Assembly (NCBI RefSeq): GCF_900110255.1
Contig: NZ_FODD01000003.1
Location: forward strand, 170,463-234,462
DNA length: 64,000 nucleotides
Direction of reading: 5' to 3'
From: Actinacidiphila rubida
GTDB taxonomy: Bacteria; Actinomycetota; Actinomycetes; Streptomycetales; Streptomycetaceae
Below the pieces are notes generated by a model that was given only the letters and a program-made list of their open reading frames with translations, was not told where the DNA came from and ran no database searches. The translations under genes and the position numbers were made by a program. Below, piece after piece: positions 49,247-58,051 of the stretch (the first letter of the stretch is position 1; the number at the start of each line of letters is the position of its first letter).

Positions 49247-50434
49247 ATGACCGTTGACGCCACGCTGACCCGCCCCGCCGCGGGCACCCTCCGGATCGGT
49301 CCGCACACGGTGTGGCCGCCGGTCGTCCTCGCGCCCATGGCGGGCATCACCAACGCGCCGTTCCGCACCCTGTGCCGGGGGTTCTCCGGCGGCAAGGGCC
49401 TGTTCGTGAGCGAGATGATCACCACGCGGGCGCTGGTCGAGCGCAACGAGAAGACCATGCACCTGATCCACTTCGACGCGTCCGAGACGCCGCGCTCGAT
49501 CCAGCTGTACGGCGTCGACCCGGTGACCGTCGGCAAGGCCGTCCGGATGATCGTGGACGAGGACCTCGCCGACCACATCGACCTCAACTTCGGCTGCCCG
49601 GTGCCCAAGGTGACCCGCAAGGGCGGCGGCTCCGCGCTGCCGTTCAAGCGCAACCTGCTGCGCGCGATCCTGCGCGAGGCGGTCGGCAACGCCGGCCGGC
49701 TGCCGGTCACCATCAAGATGCGCAAGGGCATCGACGACGACCACATGACGTACCTGGACGCGGGCCGGATCGCCGTGGACGAGGGCGTCACCGCGGTCGC
49801 GCTGCACGGCCGCACCGCCGCCCAGCACTACGGCGGCACCGCCGACTGGGACGCGATCGCCCGGCTCAAGGAGCACGTCCCGGAGATCCCCGTGCTCGGC
49901 AACGGCGACATCTGGTGCGCCGAGGACGCCGTGCGGATGATGCGCGAGACCGGCTGTGACGGCGTGGTCGTCGGTCGGGGCTGCCTGGGCCGGCCGTGGC
50001 TGTTCGGCGACCTGGTGGCCGCGTTCGAGCGGGGCGCCGACGGCACTGACGGCGCCGCGGCCGCGGGCCCGGCGGAACCGCGCTTCGGCGAGGTCGCCGC
50101 GGTGATGCGGCGGCACGCGGACCTGCTCGGGCAGTGGCTGGGCGACGAGTCGCGCGGCGTCATCGACTTCCGCAAGCACGTGCCCTGGTACACCAAGGGC
50201 TTCGCGGTCGGCTCCGAGGCCCGCCGGGCGCTGGCCACCGCCTCCTCGCTGGCCGAACTGGACGAGCACCTGGGCGGGCTGGACCACGACCAGCCGTGGC
50301 CGGCGCACGCCGACGGCCCGCGCGGCCGCACCGCCCCCGGCAAGCGCGTCGTGCTGCCCGACGGCTGGCTTGACGACCCGAACGCGTGCGAGGTGCTGAG
50401 CGAGGACGCCGAGGCCGACACCTCCGGCGGCTGA
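49247..50434 (+). CDS. dusB: tRNA-dihydrouridine synthase
   Basis: A 395-residue FMN enzyme. It begins ..VVLAPMAGITNAPFRTLCRGF; the catalytic Cys is in NFGCPVPKVTRKGGGSAL; FMN-binding GNGDIW and VVVGRGCLGRPWLF follow. It reduces uridine in the D-loop of tRNA using NADPH. ATG at 49247. Followed by a hairpin terminator at 50501. DusB is the usual annotation in actinobacteria. Confidence 0.93.
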   Translation: MTVDATLTRPAAGTLRIGPHTVWPPVVLAPMAGITNAPFRTLCRGFSGGKGLFVSEMITTRALVERNEKTMHLIHFDASETPRSIQLYGVDPVTVGKAVRMIVDEDLADHIDLNFGCPVPKVTRKGGGSALPFKRNLLRAILREAVGNAGRLPVTIKMRKGIDDDHMTYLDAGRIAVDEGVTAVALHGRTAAQHYGGTADWDAIARLKEHVPEIPVLGNGDIWCAEDAVRMMRETGCDGVVVGRGCLGRPWLFGDLVAAFERGADGTDGAAAAGPAEPRFGEVAAVMRRHADLLGQWLGDESRGVIDFRKHVPWYTKGFAVGSEARRALATASSLAELDEHLGGLDHDQPWPAHADGPRGRTAPGKRVVLPDGWLDDPNACEVLSEDAEADTSGG

Positions 50435-50500
50435 CCGCTCCCGGCCCCCGGGCCGGTACCTCCCCCTGCGGACTCCACCTCCTGCGGACCCTTCTTTCTG

Positions 50501-50560
50501 CGGACCGCCCGAGTCCCCCCGCCCGTGTCCTCGCCGGCGGTGGGCGACTCGGGCGGTCCG
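50501..50560 (+). terminator. Terminator after dusB
   Basis: CGGACCGCCCGAGTC (50501-50515) pairs perfectly with GACTCGGGCGGTCCG (50546-50560); the 30-base loop contains its own GC pairs. It is 66 bases after dusB. Confidence 0.7.
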
Positions 50561-50735
50561 TGTGGTTTCCGTAGTTTCGCTACGTCCGTGGCGGGAGGCG
50601 CACCCTCCCGGCGGCACGTGATTCCCGCCACGCCTGATGCCTCTTGCGCTCAGATGAGCGCCCAAGTGAGCCGTCCACAACTCGAATGCGTACCGCCGGG
50701 CACGGGTGCCGCCGCGTCCATCCGGCGGCCTCATC

Positions 50736-50750
50736 GTCACTGAAAGTGAC
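50736..50750. promoter_or_regulatory. Perfect palindrome upstream of ppdK
   Basis: GTCACT-GAA-AGTGAC, a perfect dyad 208 bases before the ppdK start. The half-site order is the reverse of the BldD box, so BldD is not implied. It is a candidate operator of unknown factor. Confidence 0.4.
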
Positions 50751-50958
50751 GGAATCCGCTCTCTCGGCCGAACGTACCGGCGTCATCCGTTCGAGTAGTG
50801 AACGCGGACTCACTCCTCCGCCGCGACCTGCTGACTTTCGATCTGTCGGCAGACGGGCGGTTACACCCGTGTGTCGTGATGATGGACGTACTGCAGAGCC
50901 TTCGAGATGGGTACGCTCCCCGCCGTCAGGGCATCCAGCACGCGAGGAGTCGAGGCCC

Positions 50959-53697
50959 GTGCCGTCGCGACCGCAGCAGCAGAAATTCGTCTACGACTTC
51001 ACTGAGGGCAACAAGGACCTGAAGGACCTGCTCGGCGGGAAGGGTGCGAACCTCGCCGAGATGACCAACCTCGGTCTGCCGGTCCCTCCCGGGTTCACCA
51101 TCACCACCGAGGCCTGCAAGGAGTACCTGGAGACGGGCAGCGAGCCGGCCGCGCTGCGCGACGAGGTGAGTGCGCACCTCGACGCGCTGGAGCAGCGGAT
51201 GGGCAAGAAGCTCGGCCAGGCCGACGACCCCCTGCTGGTCTCCGTGCGGTCGGGCGCGAAGTTCTCCATGCCGGGCATGATGGACACCGTCCTCAACATC
51301 GGCCTGTCCGACGCCTCCGTGCAGGGCCTGGCCGCGCAGGCGGACAACGAGCGCTTCGCCTGGGACTCCTACCGCCGCCTGGTGCAGATGTTCGGCAAGA
51401 CGGTGCTGGGTGTGGACGGCGACCGGTTCGAGGACGCGCTGGAGGACGCCAAGCGGGCCAAGGGCGCCGACAGCGACCTGGGCCTGGACGCCGCCGATCT
51501 GCGGCAGCTCGTCGAGGACTTCAAGGCGATCGTCGCCAAGGAGGCCGGCCGGGAGTTCCCGCAGGAGCCGCGCGAGCAGATGGACCTCGCCGTCCGCGCG
51601 GTCTTCGACTCCTGGAACACCGAGCGCGCCAAGCTCTACCGCCGCCAGGAGCGCATCCCCGGCGACCTGGGCACCGCGGTCAACATCTGCTCGATGGTCT
51701 TCGGCAACCTCGGCCCGGACTCCGGCACCGGCGTCGCCTTCACCCGCGACCCGGCCAGCGGCCAGCAGGGCGTCTACGGCGACTACCTGCAGAACGCGCA
51801 GGGCGAGGACGTCGTCGCCGGCATCCGCAACACCGTGGCGCTCGCCGAGCTGGAGCGCATCGACAAGACGTCGTACGACCGGCTGCTGAGCATCATGGAG
51901 ACGCTCGAGACGCACTACCGCGACCTGTGCGACATCGAGTTCACCATCGAGCGCGGCCAGTTGTGGATGCTGCAGACCCGGGTGGGCAAGCGCACCGCGG
52001 CCGCCGCGTTCCGGATCGCCACCCAGCTCGTCGACCAGGGCCTGATCGACGAGGCCGAGGCGCTGCGCCGGGTCACCGGCGGGCAGCTGGCCCAGCTGAT
52101 GTTCCCGCGGTTCGACCACGAGGCCGCCGACAGCGGCCGGGCCAAGCGGATCGGCTGGGGCATCGCGGCCTCGCCGGGCGCCGCGGTCGGCAGGGCGGTC
52201 TTCGACTCGTACACCGCCGTGAAGTGGTCGCGCTCGGGCGAGAAGGTCATCCTGATCCGCCGCGAGACCAACCCGGACGACCTCAACGGCATGATCGCCG
52301 CCGAGGGCATCCTCACCTCGCGCGGCGGCAAGACCTCGCACGCCGCGGTCGTCGCCCGCGGCATGGGCAAGACCTGCGTGTGCGGCGCGGAGGAGCTGGA
52401 GGTCGACACCAAGGCCCGCCGGCTGACCGCGACCGGTCCCGACGGCAAGCCCGTGGTGATAGAGGAGGGCGACCTCGTCTCCATCGACGGCTCGTCCGGC
52501 AAGGTCTACCTCGGCGAGGTCCCGGTCGTGCCGTCCCCGGTCGTGGAGTACTTCGAGGGCCGGATGCACGCCGGTGCCGACGAGGCCGACGAACTGGTCC
52601 GGGCCGTGCACCGGATCATGGCGTACGCCGACCGGGTCCGCCGGCTGCGGGTGCGGGCCAACGCCGACAACGCCGAGGACGCCATGCGGGCCCGGCGGTT
52701 CGGCGCCCAGGGCATCGGGCTGTGCCGCACCGAGCACATGTTCCTCGGCGAGCGCCGGGAGCTGGTCGAGCGGCTCATCCTGGCCGACACGGACGCCGAG
52801 CGCGAGGAGGCCCTGGGCGCGCTGCTGCCGCTGCAGAAGGCCGACTTCATCGAGCTGTTCGAGGCGATGGACGGGCTGCCCGTCACCGTCCGGCTGCTCG
52901 ACCCGCCGCTGCACGAGTTCCTGCCCGACATCACCGAGCTGTCGGTCCGGGTCGCGCTCGCCGAGGCCCGCAAGGACGCCAACGAGAACGACCTGCGACT
53001 GCTGCAGGCGGTGCACAAGCTGCACGAGGCGAACCCGATGCTGGGCCTGCGCGGGGTGCGGCTCGGCCTGGTCATCCCCGGCCTGTTCGCCATGCAGGTA
53101 CGGGCCATCGCCGAGGCCGCCGCGCACCGCATGGCCGCCAAGGGCGACCCGCGGCCGGAGATCATGATCCCGCTGGTCGGCACCGTGCAGGAGCTGGAGA
53201 TCGTCCGGGACGAGGCCGTCCGGGTCATCGCCGAGGTCGAGGCCGCGACCGGCACGTCGCTGCGGCTCGCCATCGGCACGATGATCGAGCTGCCCCGGGC
53301 GGCGCTGACCGCCGGGCAGATCGCGGAGGCCGCGCAGTTCTTCTCCTTCGGCACCAACGACCTGACCCAGACGGTGTGGGGCTTCTCCCGGGACGACGTC
53401 GAGGCGTCGTTCTTCACCGCCTACCTGGAGAAGGGGATCTTCGGGGTCTCGCCCTTCGAGACCATCGACAGAGACGGCGTGGGCTCACTGGTCCGCGCGG
53501 CTGCCGCAGACGGCCGGGCAACCCGACCCGACCTGAAGCTCGGCGTCTGCGGCGAGCACGGCGGTGATCCGGAGTCCGTCCACTTCTTCCACGAGGTGGG
53601 CCTGGACTACGTCTCCTGCTCCCCCTTCCGCATCCCGGTCGCGCGCCTCGAAGCAGGCCGCGCGTCCGCCACCGCCCCCTTCGGGGGCGCCCGTTGA
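50959..53697 (+). CDS. ppdK: Pyruvate, phosphate dikinase
   Basis: A 912-residue enzyme. The N-terminal ATP-grasp domain starts FVYDFTEGNKDLKDLLGGKGANLAEM; the swivelling domain has phospho-acceptor His461 (TSHAAVVARGMGK); the PEP-binding barrel at the C-terminus ends with Cys864 (LGVCGEHGGD). It interconverts pyruvate+ATP+Pi and PEP+AMP+PPi. The GTG at 50959 gives VPSRPQQQKF; GAGGAG lies 11 bases upstream. The protein is complete for the family (about 880-910). A terminator follows. Confidence 0.96.
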   Translation: MPSRPQQQKFVYDFTEGNKDLKDLLGGKGANLAEMTNLGLPVPPGFTITTEACKEYLETGSEPAALRDEVSAHLDALEQRMGKKLGQADDPLLVSVRSGAKFSMPGMMDTVLNIGLSDASVQGLAAQADNERFAWDSYRRLVQMFGKTVLGVDGDRFEDALEDAKRAKGADSDLGLDAADLRQLVEDFKAIVAKEAGREFPQEPREQMDLAVRAVFDSWNTERAKLYRRQERIPGDLGTAVNICSMVFGNLGPDSGTGVAFTRDPASGQQGVYGDYLQNAQGEDVVAGIRNTVALAELERIDKTSYDRLLSIMETLETHYRDLCDIEFTIERGQLWMLQTRVGKRTAAAAFRIATQLVDQGLIDEAEALRRVTGGQLAQLMFPRFDHEAADSGRAKRIGWGIAASPGAAVGRAVFDSYTAVKWSRSGEKVILIRRETNPDDLNGMIAAEGILTSRGGKTSHAAVVARGMGKTCVCGAEELEVDTKARRLTATGPDGKPVVIEEGDLVSIDGSSGKVYLGEVPVVPSPVVEYFEGRMHAGADEADELVRAVHRIMAYADRVRRLRVRANADNAEDAMRARRFGAQGIGLCRTEHMFLGERRELVERLILADTDAEREEALGALLPLQKADFIELFEAMDGLPVTVRLLDPPLHEFLPDITELSVRVALAEARKDANENDLRLLQAVHKLHEANPMLGLRGVRLGLVIPGLFAMQVRAIAEAAAHRMAAKGDPRPEIMIPLVGTVQELEIVRDEAVRVIAEVEAATGTSLRLAIGTMIELPRAALTAGQIAEAAQFFSFGTNDLTQTVWGFSRDDVEASFFTAYLEKGIFGVSPFETIDRDGVGSLVRAAAADGRATRPDLKLGVCGEHGGDPESVHFFHEVGLDYVSCSPFRIPVARLEAGRASATAPFGGAR

Positions 53698-53791
53698 CCA
53701 CCTGACCGGGCCGGGTCCGCAACCCGCCGGCGGAGGCCCTTGCCCTGGGGCCGACCCTCACCGGCCGGCGGCTGCGCCCCGGCCCCCCACC

Positions 53792-53830
53792 GCCGGGGGC
53801 GGCGTTTCGTGCGGAGACGCCGCCCCCGGC
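53792..53830 (+). terminator. Terminator after ppdK
   Basis: GCCGGGGGCGGCGT (53792-53805) and ACGCCGCCCCCGGC (53817-53830) form a perfect 14-bp stem with an 11-base loop, then CTTTGCG. About 95 bases after the ppdK stop. Confidence 0.8.
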
Positions 53831-53854
53831 CTTTGCGTTCCCGGGTGCGTTCCC

Positions 53855-53885
53855 CGGTGCGGGTGCGGGTGCGGGTGCGGGTGCC
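53855..53885. repeat. Short GCGGGT hexamer repeat
   Basis: GCGGGT is repeated about four times near 53859-53882 in the gap between ppdK and the PhzF gene. A low-complexity slippage tract. Confidence 0.5.
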
Positions 53886-53939
53886 GGCGCGGGTCGGTGC
53901 CGGGCCGGGAGGGCTCGTGCGGGCGGTGGTTCCGGGAGG

Positions 53940-54584
53940 TCAGGCGGGGGTGACGCGGCCGCCGACGTCGACGGTGCCGTCGGGATGGGGGCGGGTGACG
54001 ATGCGGGAGGCGGTGCCCTGGTGGATGGTGAGGGGGCGCCCCAGGCGGGCGGTGAGGACCGTGGCGGAGGCACCGGTCGCCTCGTCCTCGACGATGGCGT
54101 CGCCGCGCCGCGGGAAGCCGCGGGCGCGGACGTGGCCCGCGGCTTCGTCGATCCAGGCCCACGCGTAGAGCCAGCCCTCGCCCGGCGGCGGGGCGGGCAG
54201 GGCGTCGACGGCGGCGGGGGAGTCGTACCGGTCGGTCAGCCGGCCCGGCGCCCACTCGGCGCGGCCGCGGATCCACACCAGGCCGTCGTCGTCCGTCCAC
54301 GTGGGGACCTCGCCGGCGGGCGGCCGCAGCACGCCGGTCCCGAGCAGCCAGGCGACACCGACCAGCGGGTGGCCGGCGAAGGGCAGTTCGGCGCTCGGCG
54401 TGAAGATCCGCACCCGGCCGCTCGCCGCGTCGTCCACGAACACCGTCTCGCTGTAGCCGAGTTCAGCGGCCAGGTCCTGGCGCCGTGCGGGCGGCACCGA
54501 GCCGCCGTCGCGGACGACGCCCAGCAGATTGCCCCCGGCGCCGCCGGGGCCGGTGAAGACGCGCAGAACCTCGACGGTGGTCAT
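53940..54584 (-). CDS. Short PhzF-family protein
   Basis: A 214-residue member of the PhzF/diaminopimelate epimerase fold. ELGYSETVFVD contains Glu46, equivalent to the PhzF catalytic Glu; PFAGHPLVGVAWLL and EDEATGASATVL are the other hallmark segments. Usual PhzF proteins are about 280 residues, so it is shorter, mainly between the two halves. It probably isomerises a small acid; phenazine synthesis is not implied as no phz genes are here. The start at 54584 (MTTVEVLRVF) lacks a strong ribosome site. Confidence 0.8.
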   Translation of the reverse strand: MTTVEVLRVFTGPGGAGGNLLGVVRDGGSVPPARRQDLAAELGYSETVFVDDAASGRVRIFTPSAELPFAGHPLVGVAWLLGTGVLRPPAGEVPTWTDDDGLVWIRGRAEWAPGRLTDRYDSPAAVDALPAPPPGEGWLYAWAWIDEAAGHVRARGFPRRGDAIVEDEATGASATVLTARLGRPLTIHQGTASRIVTRPHPDGTVDVGGRVTPA

Positions 54585-54742
54585 CCGCCGATTGAACCAT
54601 CCGGCCCGTGGACCCCGGTACGAGGGCAGGTCGGTGGCGAATGTTTCGAGGAGGTTGCCGAAAGATGGAAAGTGCCTGATGGACACCCTCCGGGCCTTCT
54701 CGGCATCGGACAGAACCCGCCGCTACGGCTACGATCGCTGGC

Positions 54743-55804
54743 ATGAGTGCCCCCAGCGTTCAGCAGCCCCGCGATGACCAGCCGGGAAACCCGTCGGACG
54801 GCACGGCGACGCTCGCCGAGATCGCCCGGGCCGCCGGTGTGTCCGCGCCGACTGTTTCGAAGGTCCTCAACGGTCGCGGCGACGTCGCCCCCTCGACCCG
54901 CAGCCGGGTCGAGGAACTGCTGCGCGCGCACGGCTACCAGCGGCGGCGCGGCAGCGTGCAGCCCGCGCCCCTGCTCGACCTGGTCTTCCACGAGCTGGAG
55001 AGCTCCTGGGCGATGGAGGTCATCCGGGGCGTGGAGAACGTGGCCCGCCAGGAGGGCCTGAGCGTGGTGCTCTCGGAGTCCGCGGGGCGGCTGAGTCCGG
55101 GGCAGACGTGGGTCGACGGGGTGCTCGCCCGCCGGCCGACCGGCGTGATCCTCGTGCTGTCCGGGCTCGACCCGGCCCAGCGCGCCCAACTCACCAGCCG
55201 CGACATCCCGTTCGTGGTGCTCGACGCGGCCGGCGACCCCGGCGAGGACGTGCCGGCGATCGGCGCGACCAACTGGCAGGGCGGTCTCGCCGCCACCCGG
55301 CACCTGCTCGAACTCGGCCACCGCAGGATCGGCGTGATCGGCGGCCCGGCCGGCATCATGTGCAGCCGCGCCCGCATCGACGGCTACCGCGCCGCCCTGG
55401 AGACCGCCGGCGTTCAGTACGACTCCGCGCTCGTCGTCAACGGCGACTTCCACCACGAGTCCGGCTACACCAAGGGCCTGGAGCTGCTCCGGCTCAAGGA
55501 CCGTCCCACCGCCGTGTTCACCGGGAACGACCTCCAGGCGCTCGGCCTGTACGAGGCGGCCCGTGAGACGGGGCTGAGCATCCCCGGCGACCTCAGCGTG
55601 GTCGGCTTCGACGACCTGCCGCTGGCCCGCTGGATCAGCCCGCCGCTGACGACGGTCCGGCAGCCGCTGACGGAGATGGCCGAGGCGGCCGCCCACCTGG
55701 TGCTCGACATCAGCCGCGGCAACCAGCCGAGCACCCTGCGGGTGGACCTGGCGACCCGGCTCGTGGAGCGGGCCAGCAGCGCCCCGCCGCCGCAAGGCGC
55801 CTGA
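54743..55804 (+). CDS. LacI-family repressor, probable xylan regulator
   Basis: A 353-residue repressor. HTH TLAEIARAAGVSAPTVSKVLNGRGDVAPSTRSRV with hinge, then a periplasmic-binding-like domain (PLLDLVFHELESSWAMEVIRGVENVAR..). The C-terminal GFDDLPLARWISPPLTTVRQPL is typical. It lies 329 bases before a xylanase and reads the same way. The xylanase promoter carries candidate operators, so it is a plausible XlnR/CebR-type regulator that responds to xylo-oligosaccharides or cellobiose. ATG at 54743. Confidence 0.9.
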   Translation: MSAPSVQQPRDDQPGNPSDGTATLAEIARAAGVSAPTVSKVLNGRGDVAPSTRSRVEELLRAHGYQRRRGSVQPAPLLDLVFHELESSWAMEVIRGVENVARQEGLSVVLSESAGRLSPGQTWVDGVLARRPTGVILVLSGLDPAQRAQLTSRDIPFVVLDAAGDPGEDVPAIGATNWQGGLAATRHLLELGHRRIGVIGGPAGIMCSRARIDGYRAALETAGVQYDSALVVNGDFHHESGYTKGLELLRLKDRPTAVFTGNDLQALGLYEAARETGLSIPGDLSVVGFDDLPLARWISPPLTTVRQPLTEMAEAAAHLVLDISRGNQPSTLRVDLATRLVERASSAPPPQGA

Positions 55805-55929
55805 CGACGACGAGCCGGCGGCGGCGGAGACGGCGGCGGTCCCGGCCCCCGCTCCGGCCTCCGGCCCCGCCCCCGCCCTGGCGTCCGGAACGTACGGCGC
55901 CCGTTCCGCCGCTTTTCTCCCCTCAGTCG

Positions 55930-55943
55930 TGGGAGCGCTCCCG
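55930..55943. promoter_or_regulatory. CebR-type operator
   Basis: TGGGAGCGCTCCCG matches the CebR/LacI palindrome TGGGAGCGCTCCCA at 13 of 14 positions. It lies 31 bases upstream of the -35 element of the xylanase promoter. Confidence 0.7.
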
Positions 55944-55973
55944 CGCGCTGACCTGCGCTTCCTGTCGCATCTG

Positions 55974-56002
55974 TTGACGCTCCCTGGGGGTGGACGTAGG
56001 GT
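55974..56002 (+). promoter_or_regulatory. Xylanase promoter
   Basis: TTGACG (55974-55979) and TAGGGT (55997-56002) with a 17-base spacer, a good primary-sigma promoter about 130 bases before the ATG. Confidence 0.65.
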
Positions 56003-56025
56003 CACGCCGCTGATCGGAATGCGCT

Positions 56026-56038
56026 CCGAAACGTTCGG
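56026..56038. promoter_or_regulatory. LacI-type dyad in the xylanase leader
   Basis: CCGAA-ACG-TTCGG is a 13-base dyad about 20 bases downstream of the predicted transcription start; repressor binding there would block elongation or initiation. It resembles xylan-gene boxes of the CGAAA..TTTCG type. Confidence 0.5.
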
Positions 56039-56133
56039 TGCCCGGTCCGCCCGGTCCGCCCGGCGCGCTTCCCGATCGCACGTGCTGATCCACCTGCCTG
56101 ATCCAATCCCCCACTTGGAGAGAGGTACCCCCG

Positions 56134-57573
56134 ATGTTCTCGAAGCGCACCCTGAGATCCGCCCTCGGCGAATCCGGCGCCGCCCTGCTGGCCACCGCGG
56201 CCGCGGTGCTCGCGTTCACCGTCCCGGCCGCGAACGCCGCCGGCACCCCGCTGCGCGACCTCGCCGCGGCCAAGGGCGTCTACATGGGCACGGCCCTGAT
56301 GCAGAACGAGCTGACCGGCACCTCCGGGTCCATCGCCGGCGCCCAGTTCGACTCCGTGACGCCCGGCAACGAGATGAAGTGGGCCTCCGTCGAGCCCACC
56401 CGCGGCACCTACAACTGGGGCCCGGCGGACCAGATCGTCAGCTTCGCGCAGGCGAACCACATGCAGGTGCGGGGCCACAACCTGGTGTGGCACAGCCAGT
56501 TGCCCAACTGGCTGACCTCCGGCAGCTTCAGCAACAGCGAGCTGCACGACATCATGATCAAGCACGTCACGGACGAGGTCACCCACTTCAAGGGCGAGGT
56601 CGTGCACTGGGACGTGGTCAACGAGCCGTTCAACGAGGACGGCACCTACCGGTCCGACCTCTGGTACAACCAGCTCGGCTCCTCCTACATCGCCGACGCC
56701 CTCACCGCGGCGCACGCCGCCGACCCGGCGGCCAAGCTGTACATCAACGACTACAACGTCGAGGGCCAGAACGCGAAGAGCAACGCGATGTACGCCCTGG
56801 TCAAGTCGCTGAAGGCGCAGGGCGTGCCGATCGACGGCGTCGGCTTCCAGGCGCACTTCATCCTCGGCCAGGTGCCGTCGGACTTCAAGGCGAACCTGCA
56901 GCGGTTCGCCGACCTCGGCGTGGACGTCGCCGTCACCGAGCTGGACGTGCGCATGCAACTGCCGTCCGACGCCACCAAGCTGCAGCAGCAGGCGAACGAC
57001 TACACGACGGTGATGAACGACTGCCTGGGCGTGTCCCGCTGCGTCGGTGTCACGGTCTGGGGCTTCAACGACGCCACCTCGTGGGTGCCCAGCACCTTCC
57101 CGGGCCAGGGCGCGGCCACCCCGTACGACGAGAACTACCAGCCCAAGCCGGCCTACACCGCCATCCAGACGGCGCTCGGCGGGACGACGACACCGCCGAC
57201 CACGCCGCCCACGACGCCGCCGACCACACCTCCGACGACGCCGCCCGGCGGGTCCGGCTGCGCGGTCAGCTACGGCGTCAACCAGTGGAACACCGGCTTC
57301 ACCGCCAACATCACGGTGACGAACGGCGGTTCGTCGGCCGTCAACGGCTGGACGCTCACCTGGACGCAGTCGTCCGGCACCCAGACGGTCACCCAGGCGT
57401 GGAACGCCACGGTGACCAGGAGCGGCACCGGCTACACGGCGACGAACCTGTCCTACAACGCCGCCATCCCCGCCGGTGGTTCGACGAGCTTCGGGTTCAA
57501 CGCCAACTGGTCGGGCGCCAATCCCGCGCCGACCGGCTTCGCACTCAACGGCGCGGCTTGTAGCGTCAGTTGA
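56134..57573 (+). CDS. Secreted endo-1,4-beta-xylanase, GH10 plus CBM2
   Basis: A 479-residue enzyme. A signal peptide (MFSKRTLRSALGESGAALL.. cleaved near ANAAG) leads to a GH10 catalytic barrel with acid/base Glu164 (WDVVNEPFN) and nucleophile Glu269 (VAVTELDVR). A Thr-Pro linker (TTPPTTPPTTPPT) joins a C-terminal CBM2 (about 375-479: SGCAVSYGVNQWNTGFTAN..) with Trp residues for cellulose/xylan surface binding. It is exported by Sec or Tat and hydrolyses xylan. GAGAGG precedes the ATG at 56134. The LacI gene upstream is a likely repressor. Confidence 0.96.
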   Translation: MFSKRTLRSALGESGAALLATAAAVLAFTVPAANAAGTPLRDLAAAKGVYMGTALMQNELTGTSGSIAGAQFDSVTPGNEMKWASVEPTRGTYNWGPADQIVSFAQANHMQVRGHNLVWHSQLPNWLTSGSFSNSELHDIMIKHVTDEVTHFKGEVVHWDVVNEPFNEDGTYRSDLWYNQLGSSYIADALTAAHAADPAAKLYINDYNVEGQNAKSNAMYALVKSLKAQGVPIDGVGFQAHFILGQVPSDFKANLQRFADLGVDVAVTELDVRMQLPSDATKLQQQANDYTTVMNDCLGVSRCVGVTVWGFNDATSWVPSTFPGQGAATPYDENYQPKPAYTAIQTALGGTTTPPTTPPTTPPTTPPTTPPGGSGCAVSYGVNQWNTGFTANITVTNGGSSAVNGWTLTWTQSSGTQTVTQAWNATVTRSGTGYTATNLSYNAAIPAGGSTSFGFNANWSGANPAPTGFALNGAACSVS

Positions 57574-57590
57574 CCGAGACGGGCCCTCAT

Positions 57591-57630
57591 GCGCCTGCCG
57601 GGACACCGGAGGGGATGTTCCGGCAGGCGC
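57591..57630 (+). terminator. Terminator after the xylanase
   Basis: GCGCCTGCCGG (57591-57601) pairs with CCGGCAGGCGC (57620-57630), an 11-bp stem with an 18-base loop, 17 bases after the stop. Confidence 0.75.
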
Positions 57631-57691
57631 CGCCGCCCGCGCCGAACGGTGCCGTGTCCGTGCGCCGTTCCGGCAGCGTGGCGCGCCGCTG

Positions 57692-58051
57692 TCAGGAGAC
57701 CCGCAGCGGGTAGCTGGCCACGGCGGCCGCGTCGTCGTCCAGGCACCGGCCGTCCGCGAGCGCGAACCGCTGCTTGAGCAGCGGCGAGGCCACGTAGGGC
57801 CGGCCGCCCGCCGAGCCCAGCAGGCCGTGGCAGAGCACTCCCGCGCCGGTGAACGGGTCCACGTTGCCGATCGCGTAGAGGCGTCCCGTGCTGTCCTTGA
57901 ACACCGCGGCCTGCGCGCCGTCGGGGAGCAGCACGGCCACACCGCGCCCGGGTTCCAGGTCGGCGGTCGCGCACACGGCGAGCCAGCCGGAGGAAGTGCG
58001 GAGTTCGACCGTGCCGGTGAGGACCGGGGCGAGGCCGGTGAGGGTGGTCAT
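57692..58051 (-). CDS. nirD: Nitrite reductase small subunit NirD
   Basis: A 119-residue Rieske-fold protein: WLAVCATADLEPGRGVAVLL, then GRLYAIGNVDPFTGAGVLCHGLLG and PLLKQRFALADGRC. NirD keeps the Rieske fold but usually not the full 2Fe-2S ligand set; here only one Cys-His pair is seen. It supports NirB. The ATG at 58051 overlaps the nirB stop as ATGA. It is the last gene of the operon. Confidence 0.93.
   Translation of the reverse strand: MTTLTGLAPVLTGTVELRTSSGWLAVCATADLEPGRGVAVLLPDGAQAAVFKDSTGRLYAIGNVDPFTGAGVLCHGLLGSAGGRPYVASPLLKQRFALADGRCLDDDAAAVASYPLRVS

Larger units (their letters stand above)
50435..50958. other. Gap between dusB and ppdK
   Basis: A 524-base stretch with no convincing gene. 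It contains three CTGCGGAC units (about 50466-50508), the dusB terminator, a perfect GTCACT-GAA-AGTGAC palindrome (50736-50750) and the start region of ppdK. Short frames there lack ribosome sites and codon bias. Confidence 0.6.
55805..56133. other. Regulatory gap before the xylanase
   Basis: No gene in this 329-base stretch. It holds a CebR-like palindrome (55930-55943), a promoter (55974-56002), a CCGAA-ACG-TTCGG dyad (56026-56038) and the leader with GAGAGG before the xylanase start. Confidence 0.7.

Noticed and set aside
50525..50743. Small ORFs in the dusB-ppdK gap
   Set aside because: No ribosome site, codon bias or recognisable segments; overlap the terminator.
50736..50750. BldD box before ppdK
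   Set aside because: The half-sites are arranged inside-out relative to the BldD consensus, so only an unnamed palindrome is reported.
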